NCBI GenBank assembly: GCA_942159475.1
Contig: OW804094.1
Location: forward strand, 45,938,966 to 46,002,965
DNA: 64,000 bases
Reading direction: 5' to 3'
From: Sthenelais limicola
Lineage: Eukaryota > Annelida > Polychaeta > Phyllodocida > Sigalionidae
This document shows, one piece after another, positions 1-12,075 of this stretch. Position 1 is the first letter of the stretch; the number at the start of each line of letters is the position of its first letter. The position numbers were made by a program, and so were the translations under genes. Below the pieces are notes generated by a model. That model did not search any database. It saw only the letters and a program-made list of their open reading frames with translations, and had not been told where the DNA came from.

Positions 1-1895
1 AACCATTCTGCCTGCAGTTCTCAAATCTGACTATAAGCTCGGCTTTCTGTTAAGGTATTCAATGCACTATCGTCAACGTACTTAAGTTTTTTTAAAGAAA
101 AAAAACTAACAAACAATCGTATGATAATTCGGACTGTGACAGAGGAAGAAAAAAGATTATAACGTTTTTATATACTTATTTTTGTTTTATTTCACGAAAG
201 GGTTTACAAACGTTTGTAGTATTTGTGACTTACAAAAAGACAAAAGTCTGAAATGTACAGTTTTTCATGGTGTAATACTAATAATACAGAAAGTGAACCA
301 TAATTTTAGTTATGTTTTTTACGATGGTAGTGATGAGTCGGTTCTCCCTCTCTAGGTTGATTGTCACCTTGTAATTTATTTGATTCCCAGAGAGTATTTT
401 GGCATCAATGATGTAGTTGGGTTGGTGACGGGCAACTCTCAATCCTGTTCGCAGTTAGAATAATCAATCTCGGTATCATCTCAACAAGAGTCGAGAGCAT
501 ATTTTAAGATAAACGTTGTTACTGTTATGATGCCCGATCTTCAATCATATAAAAATGATGTATTATATTCTAGGATAATGATAATGATATTGATAATGTA
601 ATGACTTTATTTATTGTAGTGAATTACAGAGGAGGTCCTATTTATTTAAGGTATTATGTTATAGCAAAGCTATATGTAATATACCATGCTTAATTTATTT
701 GAGCGTTGAAAATGGGTTTGTACGTATATGACATATTCAAGTCATTAAGCCCATCATATATAATAATACTAATGGTAACGGACCACGATCATATATGGTA
801 ATATTGTTATACATTTTGAATATTTTCTTTATTTATTCCCTTTCCTTTAAATTATTGCATATATAATTGCACATAAATCAAGGTAGTACTGTAGGTGAAT
901 TATACAGAATGAGCACTAATAATTGTATAGCCAGTAGCCACTTAGCTATAAATAAGGGCAGTATACTACCCATTATTAAGAAGTGATTATGAGTAAGCAT
1001 GGGGGATCAGCCAATTGACAAGATGCAATATTACAGTATTATAACCCATCTTTGTGACCGTGCAATAGCTTGTTCAAGAGTTGTATTTTACTAATCTTGT
1101 TACTGAGGGGTGTTTTGCTGCCTTATTTTTCTTTATATTTTTTTCTTGTCGCTAGAGACAGAATATTATCTATTTGGCTCTTGTTCTTTGACTGGCAAAT
1201 GGCTATTGTAATTTTGGGAGGCGTTATATATGATGATTACAGAAAGTGATATGGCAATTCGGGTCCCTTTGCGATCCCTCTTCTGAAGAGACTTTCCTAG
1301 CTCGGGATCTACTTACTGTAGGAGAAGATCCCAACAACTTTTTTATCCTCCCTCGAGTTGAATCTATATTGTTATGTTCACTGTGTGTCATTTTGGCTGT
1401 TCTTTTTTGGACATTATTTATTATTAATCATTCGGCTTACGGCTCCTGCTCTCTGCTATTGCAGAGAGGGACCGGTCCGTGGTTGGAGAGTGAGAAGAGC
1501 TCGAATCTCATGTTGCTATCTGATCTGGTGCAGTTACTGTCTCAGTGTAAGAGGGGTTAAGATTTGAAACGTATACGTACTCGTGAGTGTATCGATGTTT
1601 GGTTTGAATCTAAATTCCAATATTGAGACTTATGTAAATATTTGGGAAGAGTAATTGTAACGGGGTGGTCTATTCTCATAATTGGTAGACTGTATTACTT
1701 TTGTCTCGTCGCAAGTATCCGCACGTTCTCATCAAATTGGGCGTAACGTATGCTACGCACGCGTTCAAAATCATAACCTCTCTATTACCTTATACTGAGG
1801 CGGGCACTGTGACACTGTACATATAAATATTGACTGACATCAGACATGGTATTCGTAATCTTGTGAAATGCTGTATAATGACTTATGGTCCTGGT
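1..1895. other. Gene-free AT-rich stretch
   Basis: No open frame here looks like a protein. The longest plus-strand open stretch (1246-1560) begins with GTG, has no recognisable domain and is within chance length for AT-rich DNA. A short perfect hairpin, CTCTCTGC/GCAGAGAG, sits at about 1449-1468. Nothing else stands out. Confidence 0.6.
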
Positions 1896-1980
1896 GTAGT
1901 ATACTACAGTTGTGATGCAGTGTACTACAGTTATGATTGTAGTATTCTACAGTTATGATGTGGTAGTATACTACTTACAG
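1896..1980. repeat. Short tandem array of a ~21-nt palindromic unit
   Basis: Four imperfect copies of a unit close to GTAGTATACTACAGTTATGAT lie head to tail (1896-1916, 1917-1937, 1938-1959, and a partial copy from 1960). Each unit contains the near-palindrome GTAGTATACTAC, so the array can also fold. It is a minisatellite. Confidence 0.8.
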
Positions 1981-3754
1981 ACATAACAGTTATACAGTAT
2001 ACGTTGACCGCGTGTGTTCATTTTGCATAACCCACGAGATGATGATGAGCTCCTGTTATTAACTGAAGATGATGATTACTTGGTTGGTTATTATCTATAC
2101 CCTAATCTAGTCTGTCTCTCTCTTACACTTTTTACACTGGTAATTATTATGGCGATTGAGAAGAAGGGGAAGGAGAAGAATTACAAGACGTTTTGTGCAT
2201 GGGGAGGGGAGGGAGGAGGGAGGGGAATTTTGAAGACACAAAAACAATGAGGAAGTCTGAGCTGTTATATTGGTAAACGCCAGACTTGGTGGTTAGAGGG
2301 TACTTATGATTATGTTATGGTAAATAATTATAAACACACTACTTCATGGACACTTTTGTTTGGTCTGGTTGAACTATAACTGACAGAAATATGGTGACAG
2401 TTCAAGAAGTGGAAGTGGTTTGTGTGTTGTCTGTGTGCACTAGTAAATGGGCATTGGTGAGGTAACTGTGCCGGTGCTAGTCACAGTTATTGGCTAGTCA
2501 GATATCTACCACTACATCTCCCTGTGTTTCTATTTTGACGAGAACATTACATTCCAGCCGCGCGATTACCACCATCAACAATCAATCAACAATCACCCCC
2601 AAAGGCATTTGTGTAAGATATATAAACAAAATGTTATTATCATTATTATTATGGTATGATGTACTAGCCGTTATTTCACTGACTATATACACATTATTAT
2701 TATATCTACTATGATGATGTCAACATTGTAATGATGACAAAAACTGCTAGCAAGCACAGAAGGGACAAATGTACAAAGGAATCATATATATATTATCTAT
2801 ATATGTGTATCTATATATATCTATATCTATATATGTGGAAAATCGGTGTATTTTAAGTATATTGGTGGTTGGTTAGCGCGTGGCAAATAGTCGATTCTGA
2901 CTATCTGGTGACTGTGACGCCCTCTAAGTCAAGGTGATGGAATTACTAAGGGCTAGTTTCTCCCGCCAGTGAGATGTGATAAACTGGGGTTGCAGACGAG
3001 CTTTCCCCAGTGGGTGAAAATAATAATAATTATACTACTAAGTCTAATTGGTAATACTAAATGGCGAGGCCTATAAATGTATAGGTAATAGTACAGGCAA
3101 CGTTAATAGATTCCTGGCCGGTCCTTTTCATATAGGAAAAAAGTACTGGCCTTGTTTTACTTGTTATATCCAAAAAACAAAGGTGCAGAACTCGATGGTT
3201 GGTCCCTCATGCTGGCTCAAAAAGTAGCCAATGATTGAAATAATGTAGCACATACAAGTAGACGTAGCACTTAAAGAAAAAGAATAACTAACTTAAGGAA
3301 ATGCTCAAGTAGTTGTTACTGTAGATGCCATGCCTAGCTCTTCAAACTATGGACTTACTACAAATTGTTCTGCAACTGTTTCCAACCCTGAGAGAAGATA
3401 CATAGACCAATGTGTTGGCAACTACCATTTTTAAGTAACTTGGTGAATATAGTCTGTAAGCAAATCAACAGGCATTTTTGTAAAGAATTTTGATACGAAG
3501 GATCTATTTTTGTAAGATCATATTTTCGCAAAAGAGAGAGATACTTCTATCTTATAAATTATTCTGTTACATATGAGAAAGCGCTCATTTTACATTGTTC
3601 TTGAATTTGTGTGAGTATCGTGGTGTTTCGTGCAGTTCTCTTTATTGTGAACAACATCAAAATGGTATTGTCAAAGGCGTTCTGGTCTTAAATGTACGGT
3701 GACTTAACCTCCCTCTCTCCCTTGCGCTGGTGAAGTCGACCAGGAGCGAACGGA
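1981..3754. other. Gene-free stretch with a TA-rich microsatellite
   Basis: No coding signal seen. Positions 2784-2837 are an imperfect (CTATAT)n microsatellite, and 2636-2705 is rich in ATT triplets. The purine-rich patch at 2160-2225 is low complexity. Confidence 0.6.
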
Positions 3755-3796
3755 GTCGCCATGGCAACCAAATTGTGACGTCACACTCAAGATGGC
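3755..3796. promoter_or_regulatory. Promoter-like cluster: X-box, CRE and YY1-like sites
   Basis: GTCGCCATGGCAAC (3755-3768) matches the palindromic RFX X-box at all but one position. Seven bases later comes a perfect CRE, TGACGTCA (3776-3783), then CAAGATGGC (3788-3796), a YY1-like core. The local GC content is above the surroundings. RFX next to CRE is a known promoter arrangement, and X-boxes often mark ciliary genes. No recognisable exon lies beside it, so the dependent gene and its direction are unknown. Confidence 0.4.
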
Positions 3797-6700
3797 CGTG
3801 CCACAGTCTTGGATGTTTAACAAATCTCTCTTTTTCGAAACTGATGTTTTAGGAGAAACTCGCTGTAATGAAAAGCAAGCGAAATAACAAAAAAAAAATA
3901 CCAAGCTGCAACGCACGCCTCTCTCTCGTTAATTTTGCGACAAATCTTTGAATGGGAAGGAAAAAATACAAACACAGAAAAAGACAAAAAAAAGGTTCAT
4001 AGGGGATATGTCTATGTAGGCTTCCCAAGTTGGCGAATAGCCCTTGTCCTGATCCCTCAGAAGTTTTCAAATTTACGAAATGATCATGTATGGATGTACT
4101 CGTGGTTAGTACATAGTTTTGGCCGTTTCTACGTTACTACTTTACTACTACCGCCACTTCTACCTACATCTCCACCACCGTTTCTCATCCCACAAAAGTT
4201 TTCCCCCAGTTACCATTCCCCCTTGTATACGTATGACACACCCATTCACAGTCCCACCCACCACCAAATACCCACCGCCCCTTCTTCTTCCCTTTCCCCC
4301 TCTCTCCCAATTTCTATTTGTGTTTTCTCGCGAACGCTCCAATTAATATTGAATGAACATTTTCCGGGGGACATGGATTGTTCGCTGGGGGGAATAAGTA
4401 ACCATGATTCATGAGTCATCTCTAAAGAGCCACACATACCATTGACTAAATGTTACCACCATATGCAACAACAATCAGTGCTGCATGTGGATGCCAGGGT
4501 AGGAAAAAAAAACTTGTCGTTGTGATGGTGTCATTGTGGAAACAGTTGCCGCGGATATTGCTACCAAGTCCTGAGCATTTCCATAGGCTTTTACCTCAAT
4601 AGGAAGAACCCCTGCATGACGGGGTCCGCTACGTACAAATACGTTTTTGTTTCAAGCAGGATAATGAGAAGTAAAAGGTTACTAATGTAATAAACAAAAG
4701 CTAGAGAGCTTAATGATGACATGCATGTACAAATTTGATGATTTATAAATAAGCATAATAATAATGTAAGAACTACCAATCTGTAACTTATTTACTCTTT
4801 GAGAATTAAAGCAGAATGAAAAGAACAATTGTTGCATTTCTCTTTACTATGTTCGGCACCTGACACGCACTATCGAAATATAGAAATATACGACCGTTGA
4901 TTGAATGCTATCGTAGATACTCCTCCCTGTAAATGTTTTCATAATAGAAGCCTCCTCGTAGTCTATCCTTTGCAAACCCGACCATTTTCATGTAAATTTA
5001 CGCGTAGCATAATATTAATTATTGAATGAATCTACTTTAATTTTAAATATGACTAAATCCTTCCATTATACTACGTTGCGCCCAGCTAACGAATATCGCA
5101 TGAAAATGTACATGATACCTCGAAAGAATTCGTGCTTTGCCCCATCTTTATTCGATATCAATATTACGTTGCCATTAGATTCTAAATATATTAGAGGAAG
5201 ATAAAACACCCCGTGTGGCCCAAACGCGATGACAAAATGTCCTACATTTCATTCTTGATTGGTATTTAATAAAAAGCATCTTTCCCGAGGGCAGGCGACA
5301 GCAAAATAACTGAATCGCCCTGGACTTATGAGGATAGTCACAAATAATGATTACTTTAAACAAGTCGGCGACGTATTTCCTCACTCTAATTTTACCCCTA
5401 TTTGGAACGGCTCGTCTGGGCATCGGTACAAAAGGAATCGAATTTTACATCGACACGTTTTCGTGATAATAAGCTTTGGAATCTGTCAACTTCACTTTCT
5501 GGGATAAATCGATATTCTTTGTGAAAAGACTCAATCGATCATCAAAATCTGGGCTGACCATCAAATCGCATTATGTCATTAATTTAAAGGGTCAAATTCA
5601 ATTAGAGTGATGCACCCATTTCAAGTAGCTTATCGCTAAATGTGTAGAATGATTCTCCCTAACCAGTGATAGTGTTTCAGCGACAATTGTCATCAACATG
5701 TCATCTCCTAAAGTAAAAAAAACCTCCGTTTGCAATAGTCTAATTTAGAATTTTAAAATGCTCCTAATAATTGTTTCCGGTTATATCTAGTGCAAGAACA
5801 TTTAAAAGCCGAATATTAATTCATATGCAATGTCATCTGATATTATATATAATATATATCTCAGAAAATTCAAAAATGCACCATGTCATTTAATGCAAAA
5901 GTATGTGATTGTCACGTTCAGAGGCCTGTTGTCGCTGCGAATCCATAACTTCATGCATATTGCTAGCATTGTAGTATGGTCGACATAAATCCCGTGGACA
6001 AGATACAGGAAATAGTAATAGTTATCAAAAGTGAAAGCATGAATGTACTTATTATGAAGTCAGGCAGGGTATTACAGAAAATCATATCGCTCGTCGCGCT
6101 GGAGGAAATGTGGAGAGGTGATCGGCAGGATATTTCTTGAATGAAAAATACGGACTCGAAGATGGGATACAATGCAGCAATCCTATCTGTAAGCAAAGTC
6201 AACACGAAACGTGCAAACACAAGGTGTTAAACTTCAAGTGACCAGATAGCTTTCAAGGCGAAGTTGAATATTCCATGAGCAGCAGTGATAAATTATATAG
6301 TAGCAACGTCTTTGTCTCAGAGATTAAAAGCTACACGAATAAAGCCATGTAATAATACACTAGTGTATCAACTAACAATGTGTCGATTCTTTAAGTTACA
6401 AAGGACTAAGTTTCCATCAGGAAGTTTATAGGCTAACATGATACCATCGTAATCCTGGCCAATACCTTTAGTTACTGCCCTAATTAAATTGTCCAAACCA
6501 CAAAGTTATATGCTCAATTTGCATGAAGATACTAGCTTAATTCATCAACGTTGTTCCAAATGGAATTAAGTATTTGCCAGCAGCTGTCTGATGCATATAG
6601 ATCTACTATAAGAATCATCGTGGTCGCTGTCTCCTCTGTTGGGTTTTGAAGCGCAACCTAATATATTCTGGGTAATGATGACTTGATAAGCGGAGGATGA

Positions 6701-7119
6701 ACACTATATATATGGTGTATTTCAAACCCCTCATCCTAGACAATCGAGGCAATAGAACCTTTTCCATTAGAGAAATGCTATTTTTAATTCCAGTAATAGG
6801 ATACTTCAGCATCTGAACTTAGTGCTTTAAAGAACATCACCAAAGGAGTCTTTTTGGATGCGTACACGTTCATGTCACCAGCGTGAGCGAGTGCGGGCTT
6901 CTACAAAGCATCATAATTCTATCTACGGACATTTGTCAAAAGTTAGCAATAAGCGAATCTATCTTATCAACAATAATTTAGCCCTACATTCGACGCTAGA
7001 GTTTGAGTCACTTCTAGTGGATTCTGTGTTTCGTAAAGGTGTTACAATTAGATCAAGGCGTAATCAATCAGATTTCAGATTAAAAGGTACCTTAAATTTA
7101 GAGGAAAGGTGATCGAGAA
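3797..7119. other. Gene-free stretch
   Basis: No supported gene. The 159-codon open stretch at 3935-4414 is proline/serine-rich because of a C/T-rich tract (4140-4320) and has an antisense equivalent, so I treat it as chance. A minus-strand open stretch at 5963-6220 is preceded by an acceptor-like sequence, but I recognise no protein in it. Confidence 0.55.
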
Positions 7120-7335
7120 ATTAGGGAGATTTAGCAACCACAACGCACTAACGCATGCACTAACTACGGCATTTGTACATTACTACTGCAGTGGGGATAT
7201 CTCGAGAGGCGCTAGGCTGAGGGCATCTGATTTGCAGGCCTCTCGAGATATCCCCACAACGGTAAAAATGTACTAATAGTTAGTGGATACATTAGTGTTG
7301 TGTTGGTACGTTGTGGTTGCTACATCTCCCTAATT
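7120..7335. mobile_element. Foldback MITE-like palindrome, ~216 bp
   Basis: The two halves are inverted copies of each other. Outer arms (7120-7145 and 7309-7335) share TTAGGGAGAT.TAGCAACCACAACG with one mismatch. Inner arms GGGGATATCTCGAGAGGC (7193-7210) and its exact reverse complement (7238-7255) are a perfect 18-bp stem around a 27-nt loop. The parts between are inverted but diverged. There is no coding capacity and no clear target-site duplication. This fits a non-autonomous DNA transposon of foldback type; the family is not recognised. Confidence 0.75.
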
Positions 7336-8457
7336 CTAGTATTCAACCTCTTAAATATATGGGAACCCCGATGTATTTTTAGAACTCGTCGGCCCTTACA
7401 GTCATGTTTGGTCCTCCTTCGATTGCATGTATGTACATTTATGACCATGGCCTTGGGGTTTATGAAGTAAAATAACTGTACATACACCCATAACACTGAA
7501 TCGTGATCGTGACTGAGTTGGGCAGAGAGAACGCAGGAAGTCGCCAGAGATGCATCCGTGTTGCGTGAGGCAACCAAAGCCCAGATAAAGTAACCATGCC
7601 CAAGTTCTGATTGTAATGAGAAGCATACAAAGTGCCTCTCCTTTCCAGTGGAACAGATTCAGTGCAACGTACACGACCTAGATCTACTTATCCACATAGT
7701 TTAATTAAGAGGCATATTACTAAAAGAATGGAAACAATGGCGAGAGATATTTATCAAAATTTACACCTGCTAATCACAGAGCCAAAACCCGTTGCATTTG
7801 TATTGACTACCATGTTTTAAATACATGAATACTAGGTATTGAAGTATTGATAATTGACAGTTTAACAAGGAAATAAACACGATCTGCATCTCAGTTATAA
7901 TTAATTTGTAAATATATACAACTGAAAAGATCTAGGACAATTTTTACATACATATCATCCATCTCTTCAAAGACTTTATAATAGTTATCAACAACCTAAA
8001 TCCCTGCCTAAATATCGCGCATAATGACTATCGTCCATCACATGACGTAATTGAGTAGTTAGAAACTCAAGTATTTCCTTATAAATTCATTTGACAAATG
8101 TTGTCATGCAATTACTCGTCATAGTTTAAAGCAAAAGTGGCTCTGAAACTATATATCAATGTTTCGGACTCGATCGCCAGGTACTATATCTAGATATGGC
8201 CTGAAGAATGCGTTATACGTAGGCCTATGCGATGGGCAGTTATCATTCGTTAAATGAGAATGCTGAACAAGTAAACACCTCAATTTAATCAAGTCTGCTA
8301 CTATTATCCCCAATTGAGATACCACCAATGACATAATGTATGGAATCAAATAAAATTATCGTAGTTTGTGTACAATCAAAATAATCCAATTTGGAAGTCG
8401 TAAATACGTCAATGTAGACTACGTATAGACAGATCAACGCTTGGATTCTCGGCGTCG
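7336..8457. other. Gene-free AT-rich stretch
   Basis: Nothing recognisable apart from one TAGGCCTA palindrome at 8220-8227. Confidence 0.6.
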
Positions 8458-8602
8458 TGAATAGGCCTATTCAACGATGACGTCAAGGGGCGGTAGATTA
8501 ACATGATCTACAGCAATTTTGAGTAATGAATAGTTTCTTAAGCTTGATTCGCTCCAAAAAAGAGCCGGAACTGCGGAAGATGACAGAGCACGCATGCGCA
8601 CT
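8458..8602. promoter_or_regulatory. Promoter-like island with CRE, GC-box, ETS-like and NRF1-like sites
   Basis: Over ~150 bp there is a perfect 16-bp palindrome TGAATAGGCCTATTCA (8458-8473), a perfect CRE TGACGTCA (8478-8485), a GC-box GGGGCGG (8487-8493), CCGGAA (8565-8570, ETS-like) and CGCATGCGCA (8591-8600, NRF1-like). This mix is typical of CpG-containing housekeeping promoters. I find no first exon with a convincing ORF, so it may drive a non-coding first exon. Confidence 0.35.
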
Positions 8603-9323
8603 GTGTACCACAAACTAGGTCGGCCGCGTATTGCCCACGAGCAATATCGCTTTAGTTACTGACCAACTAAACAATATACAGAGCCTACGTTATCTCTATG
8701 GGATGAGCATATCAAGGGTGAAATAAGTGCATTTGTTCACTTATAATATCAAGATACATGCTTGTACACAATGAAATTCAGTGTGATACTCTCATACATA
8801 ATAATGTTGATCAAGTGTGTGATCTGGATTTTCAACCAGGAAAAGAGACAATTAAAAAAATTCTTAAACTTCTTGAGTTCTACCGTAGGCTAAACTGTCG
8901 CGGCACATTCTCTATTCATTTACCCTAGTTCCCCGTGAGTTAACATTAGAATAACGGAAGGCACTGATTCAGTACATACTACCTGGCTTGGAAACAGCGA
9001 TGGCAAACGTCCCGTCCTCAATTTGCGCTGCAAAGGTCGCGCGGTCTATTATTTCCTTTCGTAATTACATATTAGGTCAAGTCAACTATCCAATTTCCTT
9101 CAGTCGCGAAAGCTTAGAAATGGCCATTTATTTGTTGGGTTAAAGGTGTGTTTCACGTTACTTGGTCGTGAGTTATGAGGGCCTATTATATGTACATACG
9201 TTTTTAAAGACACCACTAGGAAAATGGAATACCTGAAAAACACGTGACGGATAGAGTTAATAGATGAAATGTCTTAGTGGCCTTGGACTGTGAAGCAAAA
9301 AAGCTAAGATAAATAGGAAGCAG
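8603..9323. other. Gene-free stretch
   Basis: No coding or RNA signal seen. A consensus-like splice donor (GTGAGT near 8934) is present but cannot be tied to an exon. Confidence 0.5.
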
Positions 9324-9403
9324 AAAATATGAGTTTATGCTCTCAGTTTTGGACAGCAGTACTTGATACTGCTGTCTAAAACTGGGAGATAGATTCACAT
9401 TTT
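9324..9403 (+). ncRNA. Candidate miRNA-like hairpin
   Basis: Left arm 9324-9361 and right arm 9367-9403 pair over ~37 bp around a 5-nt apical loop (9362-9366). The inner 22 bp include two G-U wobbles and no true mismatch on the plus strand. The outer part has one bulged G, one A-C mismatch and two more wobbles. On the minus strand those wobbles would be A-C mismatches, so a plus-strand RNA folds better. Arm length suits a pre-miRNA, though the loop is unusually tight. It could instead be a tiny decayed foldback element. Confidence 0.4.
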
Positions 9404-11114
9404 GGGAGCTTATTTTCCATTTCAGACAAGTAACAATTTCTGCGTCCAATTTTCTGCATTTTGGTTTGTATTGAAGTTTTGGATTAACATATCACCAGTC
9501 TCCCGTCGGAGCGCAATTTACATAGATTGCAGACATATTTTGACAGACTATCGTAATATCAATTAAATAATTAAAACTGTCTACGCAAGAAATGGGAAAA
9601 CTGCAATCAATTCATCAATGTCGAAAGAGATATAGTCACTACTCAATCATAGCATAATTGACTCATTTCAATGCAATGCAATCGCTTTTCATAATCGAAG
9701 GTAGGTAAAGCTTGATATAATTATAGAGATATGGTATCTATACTATAAGTGTTAGTGTCAAGGTAATCAGGTCAACAGATTTTTGCAACCATACTTTCTG
9801 CATTTACCAATAATAACATAATATATATGCGGGCTGTAGGTTAACGTATGGCTTAAAGAGTCCATACGTAAATCAGATATATAGGATATAGGATAGTATT
9901 CCTGGCAGAATGAATAAGCAGCTTTATCTATAATTAATTTCCAGTAGAATGAGACTGCGAGGAAGGATTAAATGAGTAATGTTTAATGATTCAGCGGTCT
10001 GTCCCCTCCAGGATTTGTGACCGTCACATCAGCGGGCTTGTGCCAGCTTAAGCCTGCGGGTGACACGGGGCATGCCGGGGAAGCCAACATAAGCTTCCTT
10101 GTGCCTGAAGAATGCGCTGCTTAGCAACACGTTGATACCTTGCAAGTTGCTAACTAAGGAGGGGGTGACCGAGGGTTTCCATTTTCAACTCCCCCTCTCA
10201 GATTCGGCGTGCGTTTAATCTAGTAATTGATCGATATAAGTAAAAAAAATAATGCACAAGCACTGAAAGCAGATGTTCCTGTTTGTTTCTATCAAGTATC
10301 CCTGAACCCGAGGAAACCATAAGTTAAGTACAAATAGGTTAGACAAATCTAAAGTTGTGGGACACTACTTATCCCACCCGTGTCTTCTTAAATACCTTCC
10401 CCTATTTGATGTTTACAGTTTACAGTGTATAATTACAGATTGTCTCTTATACCCAGCGCAAACGGTAAATCTAGTCCCTGCTAATATATTGTGATAAAAG
10501 TACGTGTTGTCAATTGCGATCATCGGATTGACACTTACACATTACGCATATGTAAATTCATATATATATGTATATAATCGACCCATCGATGAACATATTC
10601 GTCTAGGGATCTCTTTTCCAACGCCACGTCATAATCAACGCCCTTTCTATGACGTCATACAGGTGTGCGACCAGGTTGTCTACGCCCCATGGCGACGTCG
10701 CACCTTCCACGGAATTCCATAGCCACTTCTCCATTCACCGCCCCGTGCGGACGTTGTTTGCTTGAAAATACTCTTTTCTTACCTATGTATTTGTATCATT
10801 ATTGTTATGGTGAAATAAACCTTGCTCCGCTGGGTTTCTGGCCAAAGCATGCTCTGTTCAGTTCATCATAGAGTCCCCCGACGACGAGACATATAAGTAA
10901 TAAATGTGTCATACCACAAATTAGTTCTTAGAGTTGCTTTGCTTTGCCGCATACGAAGAGGGGGGGGGGGGGGGGGGTGAATCTTGATTGTCTATGACAA
11001 GTTCATGCAAACTTGAACTAAGCGAACCTTAATTGTTAGGGTGACCTTCTAGGAATACGTCTCCAACAAATTCACTCTGCGTGAGTTGGCACACCTGTAT
11101 GAGAAATCAAACTC
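9404..11114. other. Gene-free stretch with a small hairpin and a CRE
   Basis: A GC-richer patch at 10021-10070 forms an imperfect hairpin (CGTCACATCAGCGGGCTT against AAGCCTGCGGGTGACAC). A perfect CRE, TGACGTCA, lies at 10650-10657 in a second GC-richer patch. No protein-coding evidence. Confidence 0.5.
10960..10977. repeat. Poly-G run (18 nt)
   Basis: Eighteen consecutive G. Such a run can form a G-quadruplex and is prone to length variation and sequencing error. Confidence 0.95.
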
Positions 11115-11123
11115 GACTTCTTT
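11115..11123. repeat. Candidate left target-site duplication of the LINE
   Basis: GACTTCTTT here is repeated exactly at 18813-18821, immediately after the A-tract that ends the LINE 3' UTR. If it is a true target-site duplication, the element starts at 11124 and has a ~950-nt 5' UTR before the ORF1 ATG. The repeat is short and one side merges into a T-rich tract, so chance is possible. Confidence 0.4.
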
Positions 11124-12075
11124 GGCAACATGCTGATTTCTACAAAAACACATCGGGATATAATCACGCTATTTCACCGGTCCCCAGGTGGTTTACTCGT
11201 TACAGCATTAGTGAATATCAATGGTAACGAGGGGCTCCAGGTGCTCATGTCAGAGAACTGAGATGATAATTATAATATATGCTTCCAAATTACGTTATCT
11301 TAGATTGATTTAACGAATGTACCATTTATTTCCTCATCTGCGTTTGACGGAATTGTTTGCTTACCTGAATGCACAATGGTCCAGCAAGGAAGGACCACGA
11401 TCCATGTACAGCGAATGACCGTCACAAAGAACCAATTGTATATGCTACTTGATCAACGCCACATCAGCAATGCCTACTGGAATATTACTCATATCGGCTG
11501 TTAGCTCTTCCCGAGGTAGTATAAGCTATTAAACCTTGTCTTGAAAACTGTATAACAACCAATAATTAGAACAATAAGGTCGGAAACAGGCATATTATCA
11601 AACAATATTATCTCTAGAATTCCATACACAAGCCTTTACTCCAAGATCCTTCGAAAGAGAACAAGGCAGCAATTTTTGTTTTGTTTTTTATTCACTTTTG
11701 GCAAGACATTTAACAAACGACAAAAATTCAAATGTAAAAACGTATTGTCCACCATGGACGTACTTCATATGGTGCCTATTAAAATAAATGTTTTTCATTA
11801 ATTTTGGTATCATAAAACACAGTAACACACTTGGTTTAAAGGCATACGTCCCACAATTTAATGATGGAATGACTGATATAAGAGAGCAGCATTCGAGAGG
11901 TTTGGACGTGTCATACGACGCTCCCACAAAAACACCGATTGCTACCGTTTTTCAAGGACTTACCATTCCATAAAATCACCAAGGACTTGATAACACGATA
12001 GCGATACGAGTGAGATGGGTGATAAGTGAATTTAATAAGAGATTACACGACTTTGAGGACATTTTGTGCGAAAAA

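Noticed and set aside
1246..1560. 104-codon frame with one hydrophobic segment
   Set aside because: GTG start, chance length, no family.
3935..4414. 159-codon plus-strand frame
   Set aside because: Open only because of a C/T-rich tract; no domain, and antisense frames are equally open.
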